Positions 51,830 through 60,612 of a stretch of DNA of 64,000 bases are shown here, piece after piece. How positions within the stretch are numbered: position 1 is the stretch's first letter; each line of letters opens with the position of its first letter. Location: positions 1,116,001 to 1,180,000 of the forward strand of contig CBDCOW010000001.1 in NCBI GenBank assembly GCA_965219875.1. The letters run 5' to 3'. The position numbers and the translations under genes were made by a program. The notes beneath the pieces are model-generated. The model was given only the letters and a program-made list of their open reading frames with translations, ran no database searches and was not told the origin of the DNA. Source of the stretch: DAOUKH01 sp965219875 (GTDB lineage: Bacteria > Chloroflexota > Dehalococcoidia > SHYB01).

Positions 51830-52918
51830 GCGGCGCACCGCCACTGCTGCTCACGGCCCTAGGCCGAATAGCTTTAGCGAGCGGGACCCGTGCTCGTTCG
51901 TCTGGGCTGGGTATCCCCGCCATCGCCTGGCGGCTGACCGACGAGGGAGTCCCTACGCCCAAGCCCGGCATGAGGTGGCACGAACCCCAGGTCCACCGCA
52001 TCATCGGGAATGCGGCCTACAAGGGTACCTGGAGCTACGGACGGAGGAGGACGGTGACGACGGAGGAGGGGACGAAGATATACGCTCAACCGAAGGAGAC
52101 GTGGATCGAGGTCGCGGTCCCGCCGCTGGTGGACGAGACGACCTGGAATCGGACCCAGCAGTTGAAGAAACAGCGGTTGGCCGTCTCCAAGCGGAACACC
52201 AAGGTGACCTACCTGCTCCAGCACCTCCTCAGGTGCCGAGTGCGGACTACGGTTCAGGGCGAAGGCCACCTGGGATTCAAGTAATCGGCGCAACGGGAAG
52301 GTCTACCGGTGCGGGACGGCCACACCGCGGCGGTACTACCACTACCACGGTCTGAGCCGCCGTCTGCGCTGCCGGGAGCGGTCCTACATCAGAGCGGGGC
52401 GGCTGGAGGAACTCGTTTGGAATGAGGTGAAGCGCGTGCTGCAGGACCCTGTCCTGATTGTCGCCGGCATCAATGCCTTGGGCGAGCGCGAGGACGGCGG
52501 GTTCGTCGAAGAGATCGCCAAAGCGGAGCACGAGCTTCGGACCGTCCAGATGGAGGAGGACCGGGCCATCCGACTGTACGTGTCGGGGAAGATCACCGAA
52601 GACCAGCTCGATCTTCAGCGGAAGTTCATCACCGAACGGCTGGAGAGCCTCAGGGCGAAGGTGGACGACTACCGCGTGAGGGAGGCGAGCGGTGTCAGGA
52701 AACGTGATCTGACGGAGGCGGTGCTGGCATGGGCGAGGGACGTTGGCGAGGGCCTCGACGAGCTGCCTCCTGAGCAGCGCAAGGAGGTCCTGCGGATGGT
52801 GGTGGACGAGGTCACGGTGGACGGGGAGAACAACCTGGACATCACCCTGGCGATACCCATAGACGATGATTCTGTGTCGATTGCATCGCAACGATCTCCC
52901 AGAGGGAGAGAGGCTTAA
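51781..52918 (+). pseudogene. Large serine recombinase relic, catalytic domain missing
   Basis: The recombinase domain begins at GLGIPAIAWRLTDEGVPTPK and RIIGNAAYKGTWSYGRRR, followed by the zinc-ribbon start YLLQHLLRC. A frameshift at about 52234-52240 moves the frame, after which CGLRFRAKATWDSSNRRNGK, a second Cys pair and a coiled-coil C-terminal domain continue to 52918. Nothing upstream encodes the catalytic N-terminal domain with its serine (normally about 120 residues). It may be the integrase of the island, now broken. It converges on truB with repeats between. Confidence 0.88.
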
Positions 52919-53005
52919 GGTGCTCTGCAGAGGGAGAGTTGAGTGCTCCCAGAGGGGGAGAGGTTTGGGGCGCTCCTCCCAGAGGGAGCAGCGGTGGGAT
53001 GAAGG
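52890..53005. repeat. REP-like hairpins between convergent genes
   Basis: Several short elements, TCTCCCAGAGGGAGAGAGG, CTCCCAGAGGGGGAGAGG and CTCCTCCCAGAGGGAG, lie between the recombinase relic and truB, overlapping the end of the former. They are the same repeat types as at 9.4 and 25.5 kb. Confidence 0.7.
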
Positions 53006-53006
53006 G

Positions 53007-53891
53007 CTAGCTGGCGAAGACTTTGGTGGGGCGCCAGGAGTTTTCTTCGGCGTCGAAGCGGAGGAGGGCGAGGAGTTGGCCGTCGGCGTTGAAGGCGCGG
53101 CAGAGGGCGTCGGACTCGGCGGCGCCGTTTGCGGCGACGGGCTTGCCGTGGATGATGGCCTGGCGGGTGTCGGCGTCGACGATGGCCGCGGGCAGGTGGA
53201 GGAGCGGGGTGTCGAGCGGTTCGAGGCAGGTCTCCAGGTAGCCGCCTAAGGCGGCGTCGTGGAGGGCCTCGATGGTGAGGGCGTCCTCGATGAGGAAGGG
53301 CCCGGTGCGGGTGCGCTCCAGGCCCGACAGGTGAGCGCCGCAGCCTAGCGACTCGCCCAAGTCGTGGGCAATGGAGCGGACGTAGGTCCCGTGGCCGCAT
53401 TCGATTTCGACGACGGCGAGGCCCGCCGACCAATCGGTGAGCTCGATGCTCATCACCTCGACCTGGCGCGGCTCGGGGGTCTCGGCGCGTCCCTCGCGGG
53501 CCAGCTCGTAGCTGCGGCGGCCGTCCTTCTTCAAGGCGCTAAAGGCCGGAGGGCGCTGCTGGATCCGTCCGCGGAACGCCGTCAGCGCCGCCACCACCTC
53601 CTCCGGCCCGACCGCCGACGCGTCGGCCTCGCGGGTGACCTCTCCCTCGGCGTCGTAGGTGTTGGTCGAGACGCCCAAGCGGACCTCGGCGCGGTAGGCC
53701 TTGGTGCCGTGGAGCAGGAACTCGCTGACTCGCGTGGCTCGGCCGAGGAAGATGGGGAGGACGCCGCCGGCCAAGGGGTCGAGGGTGCCGCCGTGTCCTA
53801 CGCGCTTCTGTCCACTCAGCCGTTTCACCAGGCGGACGATGTCGAAGGAGGTGGGGCCGGGGGGCTTGTCGACGTTGAGTATGCCGTCCAT
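53007..53891 (-). CDS. truB: tRNA pseudouridine(55) synthase TruB
   Basis: 294 residues from ATG 53891. The catalytic motif GHGGTLDPLAGGVLPIFLG supplies the Asp; RVSEFLLHGTKAYRAEVRLG and IECGHGTYVRSIAHDLGESL follow. It converts U55 in the T-loop of tRNA to pseudouridine. An open extension far upstream runs through rbfA in another frame and is not used. It lies 11 bases after rbfA on the same strand, as in the common nusA-infB-rbfA-truB order. Confidence 0.95.
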   Translation of the reverse strand: MDGILNVDKPPGPTSFDIVRLVKRLSGQKRVGHGGTLDPLAGGVLPIFLGRATRVSEFLLHGTKAYRAEVRLGVSTNTYDAEGEVTREADASAVGPEEVVAALTAFRGRIQQRPPAFSALKKDGRRSYELAREGRAETPEPRQVEVMSIELTDWSAGLAVVEIECGHGTYVRSIAHDLGESLGCGAHLSGLERTRTGPFLIEDALTIEALHDAALGGYLETCLEPLDTPLLHLPAAIVDADTRQAIIHGKPVAANGAAESDALCRAFNADGQLLALLRFDAEENSWRPTKVFAS

Positions 53892-53902
53892 GCGGCCCGC
53901 CG

Positions 53903-54283
53903 CTAGGGCGCGTCGGCCCCCGGCTCTGCATCGCCGCCGCCGTCCTCCGACTCCCGCATCAGGTTGAGCAGGCGGCTGCCCTCCTCGATGGAGTCGTCCC
54001 GCTGGAAGGTCATGAAGGGGATGTACTTCATGGTGCGGAGGCGGGCCTTGAGATCGTGGCGTAGACGAGACGCCGCGGCTCCCAGACCCTCGACCGCGGC
54101 GTTGCGCTGTTCGTCCGTTCCCAGGGTCGAGACGTAGACCCTCGCCGAGCGCAGGTCGGGCGTTACCGTGACCTCGGTGATCGACGTGAGCCCGGACAGC
54201 CGCGGGTCGCGCAGATCGCGCATGGCCTCGCTGAGCTCCTCGCGCAGGAGGTCGTTGAGTCGCTGTTGCCGCCGGTTCGTCAT
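53903..54283 (-). CDS. rbfA: Ribosome-binding factor A
   Basis: 126 residues, KH-like fold, needed for 16S rRNA 5' maturation and cold adaptation. Markers are RRQQRLNDLLREELSEAMRD near the start, then DPRLSGLTSITEVTVTPDLR and ARVYVSTLG, followed by LRTMKYIPFMTFQRDDSIEE. The acidic C-terminal tail is DGGGDAEPGADAP. Followed by truB with an 11-base gap. The start at 54283 is followed by the normal family N-terminus. It is separated from the VWA gene upstream by about 50 bases. Confidence 0.93.
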   Translation of the reverse strand: MTNRRQQRLNDLLREELSEAMRDLRDPRLSGLTSITEVTVTPDLRSARVYVSTLGTDEQRNAAVEGLGAAASRLRHDLKARLRTMKYIPFMTFQRDDSIEEGSRLLNLMRESEDGGGDAEPGADAP

Positions 54284-54336
54284 ACGTTAGGAAGCGCCAC
54301 CCCAAGGCCGCGGGCCGAGCGCGCGGCGGGGCCTCG

Positions 54337-56382
54337 CTATACGACCATTTTACGCTTGCGGCTGCTGAGGTAGTCGACAAGGATGTACTGCCCCAAGCGG
54401 TCGGGCGTGGTGTAGAAGACCCGTCCCCGGTTGATGCGCGTCAGTTGGTCGATGAAATCGATCAAGTAGGAATTGCGGTCGAGCATGAAGGTGTTGATGA
54501 CGATGTCTTGTTGGGTGCAGCGGCGGGCCTCGGCGAGCGTTGCCCGGATGGTGCGCGGGCTCGGCGGGTACTGAAGATAGAGTTGCCCGCCCTCCATGTG
54601 GGCCGTGGGTTCGCCGTCGGAGATCATGATGATCTGCTTTGTCCCGCCCTTGATCTTGGACAGGAGCTTCTGCGACACCGCGAGTCCGTGCTGGATGTTG
54701 GTGTAGGGGTCGAACTCGTCCCACGACAGATAGGGGAGGCGGTCGGCCTTGATTTCCCGGGCGTAGGTCGAGAAGCCGACGATGAAGAGCTTGTCGCGGG
54801 TGAACTTGCTGCGGATGAGGTTGTCCAGCGCGAGGGCGACCTTCTTGGCGGCCATGAAGTTGCCGCGCATCGCCATCGAAAGGCTGAGGTCGACCATGAG
54901 CACCGTCGCCGCCTGTGAGAGCTGCTCGGTGCGGTAGACCTCGAAGTCCTCGGGGCGGATGTGGACGGGTGTGCCCGAGGAGTCCCGCATGATCGCGTTC
55001 ATGATCGTCCGCTGGAGATGCGGGGTGAACGCGTCGCCGAACTCGTAGGGCTTGGTCTCGTCGGTGTGTTCGACACCGGGGCCGTGGCGCTCGACCTGAT
55101 GTCCGCCGGCACGTTCCTTCTTGATGTAGGCGAAGATCTCTTGCAGCGCCCGCTGCCCCAGCTTCCGCATGCCCTTCGGGCTGAGTTCGAAGCTGCCGCC
55201 GACCTTGCGGATATAGCCCTCGCGTTCGAGGCGGTCGGCGAGCTCGGTGAGTTGGTCGAGGGCCTGACGAGCCTCCGGTCCCAGGGTCTCTTCGAGCAGG
55301 GTGCGGTCGATTTCGTCGGGGGCGCCCTGGCGGGTGCGGCGTATCTGCCGTTCGAGGTCGTCCATGTTCTGGAGTTGGCCCATAAGGTCGAGCGCGCCGG
55401 AGAGGTCGATCTCCTCGTCCCCGGTGAAGGAGTACTGGCGGCTCATCGAGGCCAGGGGGTCCATGTAGTCCATGTTGGCCGCTAAGCGCCGCATCTCCGC
55501 GGCCATCTCCGGCGAGTCCCCGAACGCGGACTGCATGAGGTCCTGAAGCTGTTGGCTCTGGTCGGCGGAGAGGCTATCGAGGAGGGACTGTGTCTGGGCC
55601 ATCTGCCGGCGGAGCCGGTCGAGCAGGTCGTCGAAGTCCTTGGGCGGGTCGTCGCCGAACATGTCCCCCCAGCGTTGCATAAAGCCATCGAAGTCGGGGT
55701 CGCCGCCGTTGATCTTCTCCTCGAGCATCTCGTTGAGATCGCTCATCATCTCCCGCATGGCGCGCATCTGCTCCGGCGACATCTGTTCGAGGGACTTGGT
55801 GATGTCGCGGAAGAACGACTCGGCGGCCTGGCGGCGCAGGGTGTTCAAGAGCTCGTCGAACTCGGCCTTGGCCTCGGCGTCCATGAACTCGTAGCCGCGG
55901 AGCGCCTCGATGGCCTGGGCCGGATCGTCCCGCGGGACGGCGTCGAGCGACTCGCGGCTGCGCGACGCCCGGCGCTCCAAGTCCTCGGCGAGCTTGCGCC
56001 GCACCTCGGGGTCGAGGCCCGACGTCTCTCCCGCGTCCTCCGCGCGCAGGGCTTGCGAGCGGTCGAGCTCCCGTTGCAGGCCGCGTTCCTCTTTTTCGAA
56101 GATCGAGTCGAGCTTGGCGCGGATGTCGTCGAGCGCGGAGTCGAGGTTGTACTGCTTCATGGTGTCCCGCCGCCGCTTCTGGAGCCGGTCGAGCAGGTCC
56201 TGGAGCCCCATGCCGCGCTCACCGAAGGGCTGGGGAAGCCCGGAGCGCATCAGGGCGCGGAGGGCGGCGTTGATGTCGCCGTGTTGGAGGAGCTGGTCGG
56301 AGAGCTCCCCCATGATGGCGCTATCGTCGGGAGGGAATACCTGTTGGCGCCCATCCCAACGGGAATAGCGGTAGGCGGGCAT
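54337..56382 (-). CDS. VWA-domain protein (ChlD/CoxE-like), partner of MoxR ATPase
   Basis: 681 residues from ATG 56382. A long N-terminal helical and coiled-coil-like half (for example about 95-160, rich in Arg/Glu/Leu) precedes the C-terminal VWA domain with MIDAS VDLSLSMAMRGN (D-x-S-x-S), and DGEPTAHMEGGQLYLQ for the third MIDAS part. It is paired with the MoxR/ChlI-like ATPase 2 bases upstream. Such pairs remodel or insert metals in partner enzymes or act in stress response. The pair differs from the NorQ/NorD-like pair at 17-21 kb in both ATPase class and VWA architecture. Target unknown. Confidence 0.9.
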   Translation of the reverse strand: MPAYRYSRWDGRQQVFPPDDSAIMGELSDQLLQHGDINAALRALMRSGLPQPFGERGMGLQDLLDRLQKRRRDTMKQYNLDSALDDIRAKLDSIFEKEERGLQRELDRSQALRAEDAGETSGLDPEVRRKLAEDLERRASRSRESLDAVPRDDPAQAIEALRGYEFMDAEAKAEFDELLNTLRRQAAESFFRDITKSLEQMSPEQMRAMREMMSDLNEMLEEKINGGDPDFDGFMQRWGDMFGDDPPKDFDDLLDRLRRQMAQTQSLLDSLSADQSQQLQDLMQSAFGDSPEMAAEMRRLAANMDYMDPLASMSRQYSFTGDEEIDLSGALDLMGQLQNMDDLERQIRRTRQGAPDEIDRTLLEETLGPEARQALDQLTELADRLEREGYIRKVGGSFELSPKGMRKLGQRALQEIFAYIKKERAGGHQVERHGPGVEHTDETKPYEFGDAFTPHLQRTIMNAIMRDSSGTPVHIRPEDFEVYRTEQLSQAATVLMVDLSLSMAMRGNFMAAKKVALALDNLIRSKFTRDKLFIVGFSTYAREIKADRLPYLSWDEFDPYTNIQHGLAVSQKLLSKIKGGTKQIIMISDGEPTAHMEGGQLYLQYPPSPRTIRATLAEARRCTQQDIVINTFMLDRNSYLIDFIDQLTRINRGRVFYTTPDRLGQYILVDYLSSRKRKMVV

Positions 56383-56384
56383 GG

Positions 56385-57785
56385 CTACCCCCGGTAGCGG
56401 AAGGCGCCTTCGACCCTGTCGCGGTTGAGCCGGCGGTTGAGGTGCAGTCCTTCGAGGATGAACTCGATGGCCGAGGCGGTGCTCGCGGCATCCTCCGGCG
56501 TCTTGAGCGCCGCGACCGCCGTCTGCAGCTCGGGGATGCGGGCGAGGGATTTCACGTAGGACTTCGAGGGCACGTCCTCGCCGGCGTCGAACGAGAGGCC
56601 CTCGTCGAACTTGGCGACCAGCGGTTCGAGGTCGTGGAGGTCCGCGTAGCGGCCGAAGGTGTTGAGGCACGCCTTCTTCACGAGCTCTTCGAGGACCCGT
56701 CCCTCGCGGCCTTCCTCGACGCTCTCCAACTCGATCTTGCCGTTGGTGGAGGCGAGGAGGAATTGGAGGTCGGTGATGCGGGGCGCCGCGGGGTTTTCCT
56801 TGGCGCGGATCGCTCGCCGCACCGCGTTGCTCACCATGTTCTCGTAGTTGCAGATCGAGACCCGGACGCTGACTCCGGAGCGCTGGTTGATGTCGGGGCT
56901 GCGGCGGGCCAGCCCGGTAATCTCGGCGATGATCTCCTTCATGTACTCGGGAACGTGGGTGTCGACGCCCGCGTCGCTTTCGGAGATTTCTTGCTCGACG
57001 ATGCGGATTTCCTGCGCGATGTCCTTGGGGTAGTGCGTCCGTATCAAGGAGCCGTAGCGGTCCTTGAGCGGCGTGATGATGCGGCCGCGGTTGGTGTAGT
57101 CCTCGGGGTTCGCGCTCGCCACGACGTAGACGTCCAGGGGCAGCCGCACGCGGTAGCCCTTGATCTGGATGTCACGCTCCTCCATGAGGTTGAACAGCCC
57201 CACCTGGATGCGTTCGGTGAGGTCGGGGAGCTCGTTGATGCAGAAGAGACCGCGGTTGTTCCGAGGTATCAGGCCGTAATGGATGGTCAGCTCGTCGGAG
57301 AGATACCGGCCTTCGGCGACCTTGATGGGGTCTACCTCGCCGATGAGGTCGGCCATCGTGATGTCGGGGGTGGCGAGCTTCTCGGCGTAGCGTTCCTCGC
57401 GGTTGACCCAGGAGATCGGCGTCTTGTCGCCGAGCGTCTCCACCTGCGCCATACCGAATTTCGAGACGGGATTGAAGGGGTCGTCGTTGATCTCGCTGCC
57501 CGCGATGATGGGAATCCACTCGTCGAACAGGTTGATCATGGCGCGGATCAGCCGGGTCTTGGCCTGGCCGCGCTCGCCGAGCAGGATGACGTCATGCTGA
57601 GAGAGGACGGCGTTCTCGATCTGGGGGACGACGGTGTCTTCGTAGCCGACGATGCCGGGGAAGAGGTCTTCGCCCTTCTTGATCTTGGCGATGAGGTTGC
57701 GCCGGAGCTCCTGCTTTACCGTCGAGCTTCGGTACGCGCTCCGCTTCAATGCGCCGAGGGTCCGGGCTTTTGGGGGTCGTCGCAT
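56385..57785 (-). CDS. MoxR-type AAA+ ATPase, magnesium-chelatase ChlI-like
   Basis: 466 residues. The P-loop is LLGERGQAKTRL, an alanine variant of GxxGxGKT common in this subgroup. Walker B/sensor text includes NNRGLFCINELPDLTERIQV and ANPEDYTNRGRIITPLKDRY, and the N-terminal region PGIVGYEDTVVPQIENAVLS is the helix preceding the P-loop. It is encoded 2 bases before its VWA partner. The combination is often annotated as a sigma-54-interacting or magnesium-chelatase protein, but with no chlorophyll genes here a chaperone-like role is more likely. Confidence 0.9.
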   Translation of the reverse strand: MRRPPKARTLGALKRSAYRSSTVKQELRRNLIAKIKKGEDLFPGIVGYEDTVVPQIENAVLSQHDVILLGERGQAKTRLIRAMINLFDEWIPIIAGSEINDDPFNPVSKFGMAQVETLGDKTPISWVNREERYAEKLATPDITMADLIGEVDPIKVAEGRYLSDELTIHYGLIPRNNRGLFCINELPDLTERIQVGLFNLMEERDIQIKGYRVRLPLDVYVVASANPEDYTNRGRIITPLKDRYGSLIRTHYPKDIAQEIRIVEQEISESDAGVDTHVPEYMKEIIAEITGLARRSPDINQRSGVSVRVSICNYENMVSNAVRRAIRAKENPAAPRITDLQFLLASTNGKIELESVEEGREGRVLEELVKKACLNTFGRYADLHDLEPLVAKFDEGLSFDAGEDVPSKSYVKSLARIPELQTAVAALKTPEDAASTASAIEFILEGLHLNRRLNRDRVEGAFRYRG

Positions 57786-57929
57786 TCGTCGTCGCTCCTG
57801 AGGGAAGGGCCTGTCTAGGGGTCCGCCGTCCTGGGGACGCCTCGCGCCGCGAGGCCGTGGGGGCCCTTGAAGCGGGCCGCGGCGCCAGTATAGCGGCGCA
57901 ATTCCGGCTCCGGCAAGTGCGCGTGTCGC

Positions 57930-58289
57930 TCAGCGGTCCAGGGTCACCGTGACCTGCGCTTTACCGGTCCGAGCCTCGCCAAAAGGCGGCTTCGGCTTCC
58001 GCACCGTCACCACCACGCGCTCGGGGCCGAGCTCGTCGCGGATGCGGCTCGCGATCTCGTCCGCCAGGCGTTCCAGCAGGCGGCGGCTCGGCCCCTGGAT
58101 GACCTCCTCGACGATGGCGCGCGCGCGGGCGTAGTCGATGGTGTCGGCGATCTGGTCGGAGGCCCGGGCCTTGGAGAGATCGGCGTGCATGGCGAGGTCG
58201 ATCTCGAAGGTCTGCCCCTCGGCGCGCTCCGACTCATGTTCGCCGTGCCGCCCGAAGCACTCGATGCCGCGAAGCTCGATGACGTCCAC
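57930..58289 (-). CDS. folB: Dihydroneopterin aldolase
   Basis: 119 residues. MDVIELRGIECFGRHGEHES matches the FolB N-terminus with the substrate-binding Glu; the LLERLADEIASRIRDEL helix and VRKPKPPFGEARTGKAQVTV (each trimmed to 20 or fewer residues) carry the catalytic Lys. It converts 7,8-dihydroneopterin to 6-hydroxymethyl-7,8-dihydropterin and glycolaldehyde in folate synthesis. It follows the Lon-N gene on the same strand with a 15-base gap. Confidence 0.92.
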   Translation of the reverse strand: MDVIELRGIECFGRHGEHESERAEGQTFEIDLAMHADLSKARASDQIADTIDYARARAIVEEVIQGPSRRLLERLADEIASRIRDELGPERVVVTVRKPKPPFGEARTGKAQVTVTLDR

Positions 58290-58304
58290 GCGCCTAGCCT
58301 CGGC

Positions 58305-59000
58305 CTAGTTCGGAGAGATCCGGTCGCTGAGGTCGCCTTGCCCGCCGGACTCGGGCTTCCCCTTCCCCTGCTGTTGGAGATAGAGGATGGCCTGGAGGGC
58401 CTTGTTCTCGCGGGCGAGCATTGCCGCCTCCCGCTTCAGGCGTTCGAGGGCGCTTGGCTCTTCCAAGAGGACCTGCTTCTCCGGCATACGCACGGCGAGG
58501 ATGTTGGCCACGATGTAGGAGAGTCGTTCGGGGTCGTCGGTGGAGAGGTCCATGGGTGGGGGCTCTCCCCCGTAGATCCCCTTGAGCACCTCGACGTGGG
58601 CCTCGAAGCGCCGCCGCACCGTCTCCATCAGCGTTGCCATGCCCTCGCCGCTCTCCGAGACGTGCTCGATCGGCTCGATCTCGCCGCGCATGTAGGGGCT
58701 GACCTGGGTGACGCGGAGCAGGCGGAAGGGAGTGTCGCCCACCGTGTTGAGGTTATAGCGCCCGTCGGGGAAGCGCTGAGCTTCGACGATCTTGGCCATC
58801 GTGCCGATCTCGAAGGGGGCCGCGGGGCCGCCCACCTCGCGGCCCTGCTTGATGAGCACCACACCGAACCCCGCGCCCTGCTCCAAGCACTCGCTGATCA
58901 TCAGCTTGTACCGCTCCTCGAAGATGCGGAGCGGCAGGGGCTGGGTGGGAAAGAGGACCACGCCCAGGGGGAATAGCGGCGTATCGGCAGGCTGGCTCAT
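58305..59000 (-). CDS. Lon N-terminal (LON substrate-binding) domain protein
   Basis: 231 residues. DTPLFPLGVVLFPTQPLPLR with FEERYKLMISECLEQGAGFG matches the LAN/LonN domain of PUA-like fold; the AAA and protease parts of Lon are absent, so it is a stand-alone domain with a helical tail (QKVLLEEPSALERLKREA-like region) found in many bacteria. Its role is unknown, perhaps in substrate recognition. It lies between surE and folB on the same strand with 10- and 15-base gaps. Confidence 0.9.
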   Translation of the reverse strand: MSQPADTPLFPLGVVLFPTQPLPLRIFEERYKLMISECLEQGAGFGVVLIKQGREVGGPAAPFEIGTMAKIVEAQRFPDGRYNLNTVGDTPFRLLRVTQVSPYMRGEIEPIEHVSESGEGMATLMETVRRRFEAHVEVLKGIYGGEPPPMDLSTDDPERLSYIVANILAVRMPEKQVLLEEPSALERLKREAAMLARENKALQAILYLQQQGKGKPESGGQGDLSDRISPN

Positions 59001-59010
59001 GGCCGCGCCA

Positions 59011-59796
59011 TTATACCCCGCGGCCGTTCTTGAGCCGCTCGGCGATCACGGGGGCGAAGTCCGCCAGCACCGGCGCGAACACGTCGGAGGTCAACTCCAA
59101 GTGGAGCGGGGTGATCGAGATGCGGCGATTTCGCACCGCCCAGATGTCGGAGCCTTGCTCCGCGTTCCACTCCGTCTTACCCCGCGCGATGTAGTAGTAG
59201 TCGTGCTTGGCGCTCTTCGCCTTCTCCAACTTTGCTTCGAAGGCGCCCCGCGCCATCTTGGTGACCAGCACATCCTCGATCTCGTCGAGGGGGATGTTGG
59301 GGAGGTTCACGTTGAGGAGCATCGGTCCCGTCAGGGTTTCGTCGCGGAACATCTGCGCCAGCACTTGTCCGACGGCCGCCGCGGCGTCGAACCGCACGTC
59401 GGTCAGCGTGGTTACCGAGAGCGCGATGGACGGCGCGCCCCAGAGGCTTGCATGCACCGCCGCTCCCACCGTGCCCGACATCATCACGTAGATGCCGGTG
59501 TTGGCGCCCTCGTTGATGCCCGACACCACGAGGTCGGGCTTGGGCATGATTCCCTGCATGGCGAGGATGACGCAGTCCCCCGGTGTCCCTTCCACCGAAT
59601 AGGTTGTCACGCCCTCGATGCGCGGCATGACTTTGGAGACGCGCACGGGGTGCTGGATGGTCACCGCGGCGCCCACGCCGCTCTGCTCGCGGTCGGGGGC
59701 GATGACGGTGACGGTGCCCACCGCCGTCATCGCCTCGGCCAAACACCAGATACCGGGGGTGTACAGGCCGTCGTCGTTGGTCACCAAGATGTTCAT
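59011..59796 (-). CDS. surE: 5'/3'-nucleotidase SurE
   Basis: 261 residues, stationary-phase survival nucleotidase. MNILVTNDDGLYTPGIWCLA has the Asp8-Asp9 metal pair, VIAPDREQSGVGAAVTIQHP the next conserved block, and VVSGINEGANTGIYVMMSGT the Asn metal ligand. It removes the phosphate from nucleoside 5'- or 3'-monophosphates. It heads the surE-LonN-folB run. Confidence 0.95.
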   Translation of the reverse strand: MNILVTNDDGLYTPGIWCLAEAMTAVGTVTVIAPDREQSGVGAAVTIQHPVRVSKVMPRIEGVTTYSVEGTPGDCVILAMQGIMPKPDLVVSGINEGANTGIYVMMSGTVGAAVHASLWGAPSIALSVTTLTDVRFDAAAAVGQVLAQMFRDETLTGPMLLNVNLPNIPLDEIEDVLVTKMARGAFEAKLEKAKSAKHDYYYIARGKTEWNAEQGSDIWAVRNRRISITPLHLELTSDVFAPVLADFAPVIAERLKNGRGV

Positions 59797-59859
59797 AGAG
59801 GAAGCGGGGCGCGGTGCCTTCTCCCCAAAAAATTGACGATAGCCTTGACCGAGCGCGTT

Positions 59860-60612
59860 CTAGCCAACTAGGCCAAGATGTTGGCGGAGATCTTCATATT
59901 CGAGTGCTAAGCTCCAGTCAGTCATCTGGTTGAGCCGTCTTGCTCCTCCGGGGAGGAGTTGACCTCCCCTAGTCCTGAACGCAACATTGATGACTCTTTT
60001 CCCGGAGTCTTTGACCACCGCTACGGCTGGCACGTAGTCTTGATCTCCGGACAGGATCAAGGCGACGTCATAGATGTCCCTCAGTACAATCAAGTCCGTG
60101 GCAAGCTTGACGTCAACCGCCTTTTCCTGCTGGAGTTGCCGCTCGAACAGGTTGTACGTGATCGCCCCCGCCCGTCTGAATTCGACGGCCTTGTGGCGAC
60201 CCGCGATTCCGTTCTGCATAGCCAGCCATCCACGCGCTCTGTTGAGCATCTGGCTTTGGCGTTCCTTGAGTTGGTCGACAATCCTCTTCATCTCGGATCG
60301 CCGACCATCGCCGGAGAGTGGGTCAAGTTGGCTCCTGGTTGGGGCATGCCCGGAGAGGAGGCGCAACAGCTGGTCCTCATGCGTCTCGACCTCCGGGAAG
60401 CGGTAGGGGTAGAAGTCAACGGACTCTATCACATACCAATAGGTCCTGACTCTTGTCCCATCCCCGGTCGCTTCCTTGACGATCCAATCGAACAGCGACG
60501 TCCAGTTAGCGGACTTGGGAAGATAGTCCGAACGCTGAAAGTTGGGAAACAAGCTTACGATCGAATATCTGAAATTCTCTCCATCGACGAATATGCACAC
60601 TCTTTCAGGCAT
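59860..60612 (-). CDS. NYN-domain (LabA/DUF88-type) predicted RNase
   Basis: 250 residues of the PIN-like NYN fold. Acidic residues: VDGENF (Asp10, Asn13) near the start, KLATDLIVLRDIYDVALILS and GDQDYVPAV near the C-terminus, as in LabA/Vpa proteins that cut RNA or act on NAD-type substrates. Codon use and base composition appear less GC-rich than the neighbours (for example TACGATCGAATATCTGAAAT), suggesting later arrival. A hairpin plus seven-base U run sits just before its ATG, so the gene may be expressed from a short own promoter or by read-through. Function uncertain. Confidence 0.85.
   Translation of the reverse strand: MPERVCIFVDGENFRYSIVSLFPNFQRSDYLPKSANWTSLFDWIVKEATGDGTRVRTYWYVIESVDFYPYRFPEVETHEDQLLRLLSGHAPTRSQLDPLSGDGRRSEMKRIVDQLKERQSQMLNRARGWLAMQNGIAGRHKAVEFRRAGAITYNLFERQLQQEKAVDVKLATDLIVLRDIYDVALILSGDQDYVPAVAVVKDSGKRVINVAFRTRGGQLLPGGARRLNQMTDWSLALEYEDLRQHLGLVG

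Noticed and set aside
53007..54380. Extended N-terminus for truB of about 160 residues
   Set aside because: The extension overlaps rbfA in another frame; TruB homologues begin at the ATG used here.
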